A stretch of 64,000 nucleotides of DNA, from positions 57,904,966-57,968,965 of the forward strand of contig OW804094.1 in assembly GCA_942159475.1 (NCBI GenBank), written 5' to 3'. A model generated the notes under the pieces. It was not told where the DNA came from. It saw nothing but the letters and a program-made list of their open reading frames with translations, and made no database searches. Shown one piece after another: positions 1 through 10,007 of this stretch. Each line of letters begins with the position of its first letter. The stretch's first letter is position 1. Source of the stretch: Sthenelais limicola (lineage: Eukaryota > Annelida > Polychaeta > Phyllodocida > Sigalionidae). Position numbers and translations under genes: made by a program.

Positions 1-50
1 GAGGCTTTCCTTCAGTTAGCTTCAGTTTGGAGGGACTCTCAACTAGACTG
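1..50 (-). repeat. Partial copy of the CAGTCTAGGC repeat family
   Basis: The first 50 bases carry a gaggcttt...tttggagggactctc block followed by ctagactg, the reverse-complement edge of a short family found eight more times in this window. The window edge cuts the copy. Non-coding. Confidence 0.6.
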
Positions 51-565
51 TAAACTGATGCATTTGGACTTGGCGAAATAAATGCCTAAAATACTAAGAG
101 TCACTTATGGGAGTTGTGGTAAAAATCCTCCACTTTACTAGAGTATATTAAGAAGAGCCGATGACATCCCCCTGATGTACATATAATGCGTGTGCCTCGA
201 ACGCGACGTTATTAGGTAAAAGGTTGTATTTCAATTCGTATTGTAGCTATAGGCCTAGGATTAGGTTCAATATGCACCTCTGTCACCCAGGGACAGAGGT
301 GGCGGTGCAATCTAGCCTAGGATAAACTCTGTATACAAGCATTTTCCAAGCATGACTCAAGTTTGTTATTTGTATCTATAAGAATTTCACATTGATCTAA
401 GCATTATGTTTTAACATCGATTAGATTCCCTGGGAAAATATTCTGCGTGTATAAAAATACATTAAGAGCTAGTTTATTCAAAATTCCCACTCCTCGAACC
501 TAGGTATAAACCCGAAAGGATATTCATAATAATTTATTTAACTTCAACTTGGGTAGGCTACGGCG
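51..565. other. Non-coding, no feature recognised
   Basis: AT-rich sequence with no open frame of note and no RNA gene. A short inverted pair (gcacctctgtcaccc / gggacagaggtggcggtgc) near 272-307 could form a small hairpin. Confidence 0.4.
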
Positions 566-720
566 CTGGGTCGGCTCAGTGGCATGAGAACGTTGTGGGT
601 TCGAACTGCGGAGCGAACCCATATATACGGAATGTCATGCGGTATCATGGTTGTTTTCATATGTCACCTTAATCAAAACTTTGTTTTTTTAATTGTGATT
701 ACACTATCAATGTTGAATAA
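566..720 (+). repeat. tRNA-derived SINE, head region
   Basis: The stretch gtcggctcagtgg (about 570-582) resembles a Pol III A box, and gggttcgaactg (about 597-608) resembles a B box, at roughly tRNA spacing. The acceptor and anticodon arms do not pair as in a functional tRNA, and an unrelated AT-rich body follows. Best read as a tRNA-derived SINE or decayed tRNA pseudogene. Confidence 0.5.
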
Positions 721-965
721 ACGTCGTAACATTTAAAACACATAAAAACGGTGGAACTAGCTTATCTGGTACAAAACAGTATCAGGTTCACTCTTCTTAT
801 TCTGTAAACATACATCCATCAAACACACAATCCAACTTTTGCCTGGACAGAAAATAATATGCAACTGCAAGTCAAAATGTTTTCCATCATGGTGGAGGGC
901 CTAGTGAAGAATTGTTGGATCAGAGTAGTAATATCTATAATTTATACATGTACTAGCAAAGTACC

Positions 966-1322
966 CGCCCTCCGGACGGTCACTCCCTCTCCCCACACTT
1001 CCCCCTCTCCCTCTTTTCCCTCCCCCTCTTCTCTGTCTTTCATACCTGTTTTTCCCTCCCAACCCCATCTTGGATTTTCCCCCACTCTTCTGCGTCCCCC
1101 ATCTCCCTCCCCTCTTCCTCATTATTATCATTATAGGACGGTCACTCTCTCCCCACACTTCCCCCTCTCCCTCTTTTCCCTCTCCCTCTTTTCCCTCCCC
1201 CTCTTCTCTGTCTTTCATACCTGTTTTTCCCTCCCAACCCCATCTCCGATTTCGCCCCGCCCTTCTGCCTCCCCCATCTCCCTCCCATCTCCCTCCCCTC
1301 TTCCTCATTATTATCATTATAG
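966..1322. repeat. Two-copy tandem repeat of pyrimidine-rich sequence
   Basis: A unit of about 170-185 bases starting ggacggtcact and ending cattattatcattatag is present twice (about 967-1134 and 1136-1322). The second unit has an extra ccctctttt block. Almost all C and T on the plus strand, so open frames on both strands here are low-complexity artefacts. Confidence 0.8.
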
Positions 1323-1596
1323 AACTTTTATTTCTCATTAAGCATACAGTTAGATAAAGCAGAAAAATGGGATAGCATATATGATCTGTCAGCACTACTC
1401 TGAAGTGTGTTGATCTTCCCAGATTTCCTGATATATTTTGGATTACATTTTGTTTGATTTTTTATGATGAAGTTGCTGTTACATAATGTTTTCCATATTT
1501 TACATTTGTTGTACATTTGGTAAACTGGTAGAAATATCTTTAATTATATATTCGAGTTTGATTAGAAAATCATGCTCCCCCTCCCCTCTCCAATCA

Positions 1597-1630
1597 CCCC
1601 CCCCCCCCCCCCACCACCACCACCACCACA
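1597..1630. repeat. Poly-C / CAC microsatellite
   Basis: A run of about 16 C followed by (CAC)n, directly upstream of the AGGGTTCT element. Confidence 0.9.
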
Positions 1631-1665
1631 ACACTCTCCCTCCCCTCTTCCTCATGCTCCCCCTA

Positions 1666-2715
1666 CACTCTAAGAAGAAAGGGTTCTAACAAGAACCCTT
1701 AAGGGTTCTTCAGCTTGTCGACATGGCAGAACCCCTAAGGGTTCTACTTAGAACCCTTTTTTTAGGGTTCTAAGTAGAACCCCTGTTTCGGGAATAGGCA
1801 GGGTTCTACATAGAACCCTCGATTTGAAGAACCCTTTGAAGAACCCTCTAGCCAAAATAGGTAGGGTTCTACATAGAACCCTGATTTGGCATCCATAAAA
1901 TTGCTTGTAATTTACAATGTTAATTCTGAATAAAGTATTGATTTCATTATTCCCTGTTGAATCTAGACTGGTCCTTATAACAGCAGATTTGTGCTCAGTG
2001 CTAATGCTGCATGTTTCTCCACAGAAGCATTTTGCCCAAGAGCATTCAAGGAGAGACTGCATATTATATGCAGTCCCTTTGCTTGACTTTTTCAGAGTTC
2101 CTCACCCATTTCCATCACTTATACTTACCCTTAATACAATCCTCTCCTGTAGCTGTCATAGGTATCTATTGCAACTTGGTGTTTGGCAATTTTGGTACTT
2201 CAGTAGTACTCATAGTAATAATATTAGAATTATAAGGGTGCTTTCTTCACAACATTTTTCAACATCAAGCAGGTAAGTTATACAAATAAAGTATTGATTT
2301 CATTGCTTTCAATATTCCCAAGTTTATAAAGTGTAATATCTATAAGGTATAAATGCCTCATATAAGTATTACTAGTGAGACTTTTTTTCTAATAGAAATT
2401 GTAAATAGCATGTAGTAACCTGTGAGGGCACCTAGTGAAAGCCAAGTTCCACGGTACTGCCACCTGGTGATAACAGATGTAGATGTGTGCCTGTGAGCCC
2501 TAAGGAGAAAAAGGGGGTTCTATGTAGAACCGCTTTGAGTTAAAGAACCCTTCAAGTGCACGAAGAACCCTTAAATCGCTGAAGAACCCCTATGGTTCTA
2601 GATGGAACCCCCGGTGGTCCCGAAGAACCCTTTTAGGTGTCGAAGAACCCTAGGGTTCTTGGTAGAACCATGGGGTTCTATCTAGAACCCAAAAGAACCC
2701 TTTTTTCTTAGAGTG
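1666..2715. mobile_element. 1,050-bp non-autonomous DNA transposon with AGGGTTCT/AGAACCCT arrays, TA target duplication
   Basis: The left end starts CACTCTAAGAAGAAAGGGTT and the right end is its reverse complement with about one mismatch over 22 bases. TA flanks both ends (1664-1665 and 2716-2717). Both subterminal regions (about 1680-1890 and 2505-2710) are packed with AGGGTTCT and AGAACCCT motifs in both orientations, often arranged as small palindromes such as GGTTCTA..TAGAACC. The middle (about 1900-2500) is unique sequence with no transposase. The structure fits a large MITE mobilised by a Tc1/mariner-like (TA-targeting) transposase; superfamily is inferred from the TSD only. Confidence 0.8.
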
Positions 2716-2717
2716 TA

Positions 2718-3420
2718 GGTCCCCCTGGATGTAGGTTGTGGGAAATGACGTAGTATCTCACAGGGGCTTTCCCAGGCTATAAATAGAGTGTGGTTATCCC
2801 AATTCAAAAAAGGCTTCAAAATCACATTTCCACCCCAAATACCTTCACAAACCACATACGACGACATCCAGAGAGCAGGGAGAGACCTCTAAAAGATGAG
2901 TAAAGGGGTTTGTAAAACAACAAATTCCGAGAACATTCGGGATAAAGAAACCCCTCTTTCTACCTTTTCTTTTCTACCTCTTTTCGTAGAAATCGCTCTA
3001 CGCTTAGATTATATGGATTACTTCAATGCGACAATCACAGAACCATCTGGGTAGAGGTGTGTGTGTGAGATGACATCACAAGATAGGAATTCCCCATGGC
3101 GCGAATGGCGTCCGGATGCGAACCCAATCGCTATGTGGAGCGATCCGTTTTACCGTATCCGGATCTGCACCTGATAATGCAGATCTGTACATGTATATGG
3201 AATCATGGCTGTTCATTTTAATGTGAGCGATTTTTGCCATATCCGTATCCGTACATATGGAATCAGGCCTTTAGCTACGAATTATACTCATGTATTAACT
3301 ATTTGTTTAGATTCCCTTCACATGATCACCTTTTCCGGTCCCAGAAGCTTCACATTTACCAACTGTAGAATCGCTCGTTTAAGTTTCATATCATTAAATG
3401 CAGTATAGGTTCATAGTTTC
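2718..3420. other. Non-coding, no gene recognised
   Basis: No supported reading frame. Near 3150-3280 a pair of related ccgtatccg/ccatatccgtatccgta motifs and the word catatggaatca suggest an old short duplication. Confidence 0.4.
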
Positions 3421-3422
3421 TC

Positions 3423-3612
3423 AGATCAGTTCAGAATGATATGTCGCTATGATAATAAATAAAAGAAGTCTATCATAAAAAAAGAAGAATGATATATCAG
3501 TGATTGGATGCCTACTGCGCTAATTCCTGGCCCAGAAGAAAGCGTCCTAATGAATGGGTGAATAATTGCTTTCCCTCAGTTTGGAGGGACTCTCCCAACT
3601 CTGAGCCTAGAC
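3423..3612 (-). repeat. CAGTCTAGGC family copy
   Basis: Reverse-complement copy running from agatcagttcagaatgata to gagcctagac. It includes the diagnostic ggatgcctactgcgctaat and tttggagggactctc blocks and carries an AT-rich insertion near 3450-3490. Confidence 0.65.
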
Positions 3613-4199
3613 TTTGCTATAGTACAGTTTTCCCTATTGTCTCTTCAATAATGTATTAGTATTAACAAAATTCGAAATTGCCTCATTCGAAAAGATCTCC
3701 TAAATCCGCTTTTAATCAATATACTGATACCCATGGTACATATTTAAAATATTTAGAAGTAAATATAGATTACAAACATTCTCGTTAACTACTTACGCCT
3801 TGTCAGTCACAGTTGGGTTCATTCAAACCAAGCTTTCATCCAAGTTACACAAATTATGTCATGATGCCGGTCTTTATGTACTGGTAGTTTCTTTGCACAA
3901 TAAAGAATGTGTCCCATCGTGAGAATTTCACATTAAGCATTATGTATTTGAATCCGATCTTTCAATTGTTTTCAATATTGCCATTGTTTTTATTGTGTCG
4001 ATATTGCCGTGAATTATTGAATACCGTGACTTAAAGTAGGCCTACTGATGATTTGTGGAGGTGTGTAATTGTCTTCATCCCTGATTTACAATTAATTCAA
4101 TTAGACTAAAACATGGACGTAAAACAAAAATATTTTTTTTAAAAAAAAACGGTAATATAGAGGTTATACGAGAATGTACAAAAATGTATGAACCTGATA

Positions 4200-4990
4200 T
4201 GAATATTTAGTAGGGAACGAGGTCTGTCAGAAAAGGTTCAGTATTCCATTCAAAGCATGGAATGAACCAAGGATGCAATCCTTTCAATTTAAGGTACTCC
4301 ATAGAAACATATGTTGCAATGAATACCTAAACACCATTGATGTCAAACCAAATGCGTAATGTTCTTATTGTGATGAGGATGACAATATAATTCATTATTT
4401 TGTTAAATGCGAAAAGGTGAAAATATTCTGGTCACACATTAAAGAATGGCTGAATACAAGTGTATTACTGAAAGATTTCTCTGCCCAATCTGTGAATCCC
4501 ACCAATATATTGCTGGGAATCTTAGGTGAAGGAAATAGCTACAACTTCGTAAACTGGATTCTCATTCAGGCAAAGAACATGATCAATAGACAGCGACTTT
4601 TCCATGAGAATGACATTGTATTTATAGTGTTCATTAGGGAGATAATCAAAAAATTCAGAGCAATTCAATATGGAGAGAAAGTTAGCCAGAAAAAGAAAGG
4701 AAGAGGTGAAAGATGGAAAGAGTTCATAAAAGAACTTAAGGGACTCTATCTGTCTGATAATTAAACAAACGAGAAATCACGAAACAGAGGTTATAATTGT
4801 AAAATCATTTTTATTTTTGTATCCAAGTGAATGCTCATGAAATCATGTATAATATGCGCCTCAAGCGGAAATGTGAAGAGAAAATTGAAGAAAATACCAA
4901 AAAAATATAAAATACAAGGGAGACATGTTTTTGCCTTAGAAGTGTAAAAGCCCCGATGGCAGGAATCATTGAATAAAACCTTTAAAAACA
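4200..4990 (+). pseudogene. Degraded 3' end of a LINE retrotransposon (C-terminus of ORF2)
   Basis: Translation from about 4225 gives FKAWNEPRMQSFQFKVLH, then a CSYCDE...IIHYFVKC zinc-knuckle-like block, then a basic tail ending at the stop codon near 4762-4764. The 'FQFKvLHR...CxxC...HxxxxC...FW' arrangement is typical of the region after the reverse transcriptase domain in L1/Tx1/CR1-type non-LTR elements. An in-frame TAA sits just before CSYC (near 4360). The downstream AT-rich tract ending in A-runs (about 4980-4998) is a likely 3' tail. No RT domain precedes it, so the copy is 5'-truncated and dead. The clade cannot be fixed from this fragment. Confidence 0.7.
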
Positions 4991-4998
4991 AAAAAAAT

Positions 4999-6520
4999 AT
5001 TTAGTGGGAAGGTTGGTGAATTTATATATATGTTTATATAACACAAGGATCTTGTGATCTGTGTAGTAGTCGTATTAATCTATTGATTTATATTGTATTT
5101 TAGTCCGTCTCATTTCTTTAACTTGTCTTAATATTTTCATTGCAACACACGAAAACAACTACCTTTGTTGGTTATGCGTCTTTTGTTACTTTTGTTATCG
5201 TATTAAACATTGTATCATCGGCCAATAACATTCCAAAATCATTACCACACAACGAGCCTGTAAAGCAACTTTCAAGGCGAGGCAGGCAACGATACACGGT
5301 GCATGTTTTTTGTCATTACTGTTGGCATGGGTATGTCTCTGAATCATTGCCCTCTAACCTTAAGAGCATGTGTTCCTCTTCGGTAACTCAAAGCTTTAAC
5401 CGTCCTTCTACGGGGATTCCCCCCTCTAAGTCTTTCTCTCCCATTTAATGGGTTACGTACGCATGGTAGAGAGACAGGTTACGCTAGCTTATACTATATT
5501 ATGTGGCAAAAGACATGACTGATACTGTTGCAACAATACTTTCAAAGTAAAACCCGTTACATGGAGTGAACATTTTTTAACAAGGCTTTATGCCTTTATG
5601 TAAGTAGTCTTTTTGTCTTTCTCTCCTCCCTCCCCTCCCACCATTCTATTCTGTAACTGCTATTTGTCGCAAGTGTCATAAGCAAATATTAATAGGCCTA
5701 TAGTTTGCAGGAATGTATTGTAAAGTTAAACATAGCAAAGCATGAACTTTAACATGCGACAACCAAAATAAAAAAAACACATTACAACAACGTTCTATTT
5801 TAAACAGATTAGGAGGAAAGCTTTCGATCACCGAGATTAAAATGTCGCCGTTACGAGATAAAAAAAAGAGCAGTGTTTGCCGATACCAATTAACGTGGTT
5901 ACAGGACGACAATATCCTTTAATCATTTAGGCCTAGCCATTAAAAATAATTATTCTATCAATGGCATATCGCCTATCCGTTAATTGAATTGATCACATTC
6001 TCATTCCTATCTGACATGCGCGCTGATTCTGCATGTATTACTTTAGGTGTCAGAGAAATATGAAGATTAGGCCTACTTAATTATTGTGGATATCTTGGAG
6101 CAATGACGGTAGTACATCCTACATAAAGGAAATGTATAAAACTGGAAGGATTTTTGGCGTAAATTATGTTATCTGGATAACTACTTTTGTCATTGGGGTC
6201 AAATCAGAGGTCATGGGAAAAGATGGAAAAAATGATTAAATCTTAAAGGTGGTCTTTGTCAAGGGGCCGGATGAAAACACGCCAATCCCAAAATTCTGAA
6301 CCTAGATCATTGTGTGATGGAGTAGTCTACGGTTATTTAATTTTCATCTGAAATACTAAACTCAAATCTCAAATCAAAATAGGCTATTATTGAGAGTTAG
6401 GCCCTAAAGCGAAATGGCATCACATTTAATTTGACTGACACTAAGATTTGACACAAGTTTTGACAAGTTTGGGAGCGTGATTTATAAAAAAATGGGTCCA
6501 GGCACCGTCAACTATTATGA
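4999..6520. other. Non-coding, no gene recognised
   Basis: AT-rich. An open frame near 5140-5448 starts with TTG, has no recognisable domain and no splice context, and is not called. The word aagtctttctctcccattt recurs at about 5429 and 6537, marking a small shared repeat. Confidence 0.4.
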
Positions 6521-6524
6521 CTGA

Positions 6525-6573
6525 CCTTAGAGTAAAAGTCTTTCTCTCCCATTTGATGAGTTTTACTCTAAGG
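6525..6573. repeat. Short inverted repeat (13-bp stem)
   Basis: ccttagagtaaaa (6525-6537) and ttttactctaagg (6561-6573) pair perfectly around a 23-base loop. A small hairpin, possibly the relic of a MITE. Confidence 0.7.
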
Positions 6574-6825
6574 ACTGACCACGTCGCGTGTATGTATAGG
6601 CCTATATAGGCTACTAGTATAGCCTAATCATTGCCGGCCGCATGATCGTTCTGAATGCCCACGCGCTGATTTCCAAAGAAAATTACATAAAGGATGGGCC
6701 TTGTTAAAAATGTTTCACTCCACTCAATGGTATATGATTAATATTGATTACCTTTGATTCGGATTACATATCTTACTCTGTAGAAGCCAAGACGGCAGGA
6801 AGGAGAAAACACTGCAGGCCCAAAC

Positions 6826-7012
6826 CCTCAGATCAGATAAGAATGGTATGTCAGTTATTGGACCCCTACTTCGCTAATCGGTTTCCTGGCTTATGACTCG
6901 GCGTTTTAATGGGTATATAATGACATTTTGCGGAATTATGATGGCACTTTGCGGTTTGAGGCGAGAGGCTTTCCCTTCGTTTGAAGGGTTTCTCTCAGCC
7001 TTGGGCCTAGAC
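6826..7012 (-). repeat. CAGTCTAGGC family copy
   Basis: Reverse-orientation copy from ctcagatcagataagaatgg to cttgggcctagactg. It contains atggcactttgcggtttgag and gcgagaggctttcc, the conserved inner blocks of the family. Confidence 0.7.
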
Positions 7013-7604
7013 TGAAAATAAAGAATTTCGAAAAAGAATACATAAAGGCACTGTCAATATGTAGCCTATTTTTTTGTTCAAACCAACAACAACGGCTCAG
7101 TGTTGAAATCGAGAAAAATATCAATTTTCTCATTTGGGGCCAAATACAACCCCTTCACTTAATTAATTTGATCAAAATTTCTTCAAAATATCACGAATTC
7201 CAATAAAGGATTTCCTTTCAATCTCCCGGACACGGTTCCTCTAATAGAGCGATTGCTCTCCTAATAACAAGCTTTCCTTGGACCTTTCCTCATTAAAACC
7301 CATGTTTGGAGATAATATTTGACTTTTTGGAGAAAACACCATGTTTGCCTTTGGTGCCCAGATTTTGGGCGCCAATGATTAAAACAGATAGCGCCCTGGA
7401 GATCCAGGTGGTTGTTACCATGGTGACGCATTCGGTGCCTCTCTATGGGAAGTGACGTAATCCCACTTCCTTCTCAAGCGCCAGGACAGTAGGGATTCAC
7501 CCAGGTCGATCCCAGGGTGCATCTGCCATCTGCCCCGCCAACGTGTAATTGTTAAAGTACCGCAAACTCTTTCTACCATTTGGGCTGAAGTTTATAAAGT
7601 TAGG

Positions 7605-8188
7605 CGGTAAATGCCAGTGTTAACAATGAATGAATCATGAAATGTTGTTAAAACTTTGTATTTAGAAAGAACATGGTTGTGGGAACCCCAAAAGCCCGAA
7701 AAAAACCATACGTCATTGGATTAGTTTTTATTTCAGGGACCCCTGAAATTTACTACTGTTCACTATAGAAGTCTATGTGAAAACGGGTATTTTCGACATT
7801 TTCCCCAATGATGGATGATTGGATGATTGAATCATACGATTTTCTTTAAAATCTGCATACATATATACATAACTGTACATAGCTGACATGCTACCCTCCC
7901 AATTAAAAAAAAGGGGGTCATTAAACTTTAAGAAAAGTTATTCAGCTGAACGTGTATCACCACGAGTTTTCCCCATTGAAATCAATAGTGAATGGAAGTA
8001 AACTTCACTCGTCCCTAAAACACAAAATAATATGATAACATCCTGGGGTTTTTTTGCTTTTCGTATTCCCCCAAGCATGTTCTTTCTCAAGACGGAGTTT
8101 GAACAAAATATTGTGACTTTTATTATTGTGTGCATTAGTTTCATGATTTCCTACATGCTGCAGAGCTGACTACACTGGCATTTTCCTT
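7605..8188. mobile_element. About 580-bp foldback MITE with long diverged terminal inverted repeats
   Basis: The left arm (aaatgccagtgtt..., then tagaaagaacatggttgtggg, then agggacccctgaaatttact) reappears as reverse complement in the right arm (acactggcatttt at 8172-8184, agcatgttctttctcaaga near 8077, gtgaatggaagtaaacttcac near 7988). Arms are about 180 bases each and clearly diverged. TTAA follows the right tip; the left tip is degraded. The open frame here is a by-product of the repeat. Confidence 0.6.
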
Positions 8189-8189
8189 T

Positions 8190-9750
8190 AACGTATTTCC
8201 ATCATGCTCCATCATATAAGGAACACGATTCCCCTCAGTTGCTGGAGAATGCCAGTTGTGGCAGAGCTGAAATGAAATGCAGATCTTTGTTCTTCTCAAA
8301 TAATAGAAAACAATAGATATAGATTTATTCACGACTTGAATATCGGTGCTAAAAGAAAATCATAACGTGCAGGTGTAAAAAAAAGAATATCGTATGAATT
8401 CACTTTTTTTAATTACTTGTAACCAAAAAAGGGAGCCTTCGTGGAGTAAATCACTTGATCAAGAAAAGATAGCTAGATAGTGCGTTAGGGATCTTAGCTC
8501 AACCCTTATAGGCTCAACTCCGAAGATTTGTATCGGGAGGACACAGTATCATCATGAAGGATTAGCACTTCCATTGGTATACTGTTTACAAATGACTGCG
8601 AGGACCTTAATGCGTAAGGGATTGTTTGTGTCAGGTCTGTGGGGATTTGGTAGTGATTTGACGCAAGTTTGTTTATAGATGAAACATGCAATGTTGTTTG
8701 CAGTGAGTGGCCACTTCAGGCGTGGTGGTAATATGCATGTCATGTGTACATGGATTGGTTTAATGGTAGATTAATGTCATTCATGCCATCGTGTCACCGC
8801 AGGTCAAATGTGGGCTCCTCCACCCGTTATTAATGTTAAACAGGTTGCATTCATTGTTTACCAGCCACAGGCCTACATTGAAAATGAAAGCCTGGCAGGG
8901 TTTAAAGGTCTGAAAAATATTAAATTAGTGACACCTTATTTCGAAGCTTTTCAGAAAAATATCTATATGGTTTACTTCATTAGCGATATATCAAATGGTC
9001 TAGAATTTCTGTAGCATGCTTTGGCCATATATTGTTTGAAACACAAAATTATGAGAAATATACACCATGCTTTAGGTAAAATATTAACTATGAGATTAGA
9101 GTCACAGGAGTAATCAGCCCCAGCCTGAGAGTAGCCTTTGAGATAGACTGAGCTTAGAAGTGATATAATAATTTCTATTACTCCAACGACTTGAGGGAAT
9201 ATGGGTCATCTCGGGGGACGGGTACGGGGAAGTCCCAATATGTTATAGGGACCGCCCCTTTCAGTCAAAACAGCACCTTGCAAAATAAATACCCCATGCA
9301 GGACACTGATGTCCATCTTTGAACAGTTGAATTTCTAAATCCCGTCTGACTGATATTCGCACCGGCAAACTGCGAGACTCATTCTATAATTATTATGTTT
9401 ACCGTTATCTGCTTAGTATATAGCTGACCGTTACCTCCAATTCACCGAAAAAGCAACTTTCAAATTAGGCGTTTTCTGATGGAAGGGATGAAGGAATGAG
9501 TTTACGTATAGGTTTGACTTGCTGAACCTCACTATAACCTTGTCTTGATACGGTATCATAGTCATTGCGTGAAGAAAAGTGTCATTTAAAGTTCGCCAAA
9601 GTTTACTGACTATTGCATGACCTGCCATCGGGGATTTTACAATTCTATTGGCACATTTTGCCTCGTCCCTTTTGCGTTTTTTTAAAAGTATTTTCAATTT
9701 TCTATCACCAACCACAGTGGGGCTGTTTCAACACATACTCCAATATCAAT
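8190..9750. other. Non-coding, no gene recognised
   Basis: Small open frames occur on both strands but none shows a domain, codon pattern or splice context that would support a gene. Confidence 0.4.
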
Positions 9751-9751
9751 G

Positions 9752-9778
9752 TGTGTGTGTGGGGGGGGGGGGGGGGGT
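9752..9778. repeat. (TG)n plus poly-G microsatellite
   Basis: A short TG run leads into about 16 consecutive G. A long CT-rich tract follows to about 9910. Confidence 0.9.
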
Positions 9779-9969
9779 GCAAGTTCTTTTCAATGAAACC
9801 CTCTTATATTTGCCTTTCTCATCTCTCCTCTCCCTCTTTTCTTTCTCCTCTCCCCTCTCCTCAATTGTGCTCTCTTTCCCCTACCCTCTTTATCTACCCC
9901 TCTCCTTTAATTCCTATTTCCTAAAATTCTTAATTCTTAAATTCTTAAAATACTAATCTTATTATCCTC

Positions 9970-10007
9970 CTTGATAAAGGCCTCTTGTTGGCCGAAACGT
10001 TGGACCC
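9970..10007 (+). ncRNA. Candidate degenerate hammerhead-like motif (retroelement-associated)
   Basis: ccttgataaaggcc..ggccgaaacgttgg resembles a hammerhead core: a CUGAUGA-like box (here CUUGAUAA), a short stem II formed by AGGCC/GGCC, then GAAAC. Such degenerate motifs accompany Penelope-like and related retroelements. Two core positions deviate, so self-cleavage is doubtful. No reverse transcriptase is visible nearby. Confidence 0.3.

Noticed and set aside
566..640. Functional tRNA gene
   Set aside because: Only A- and B-box-like words are present; acceptor and anticodon stems do not fold.
859..1395. Overlapping frames on both strands, Pro/Ser-rich and Gly/Arg-rich
   Set aside because: Produced by the duplicated pyrimidine-rich tract; low complexity.
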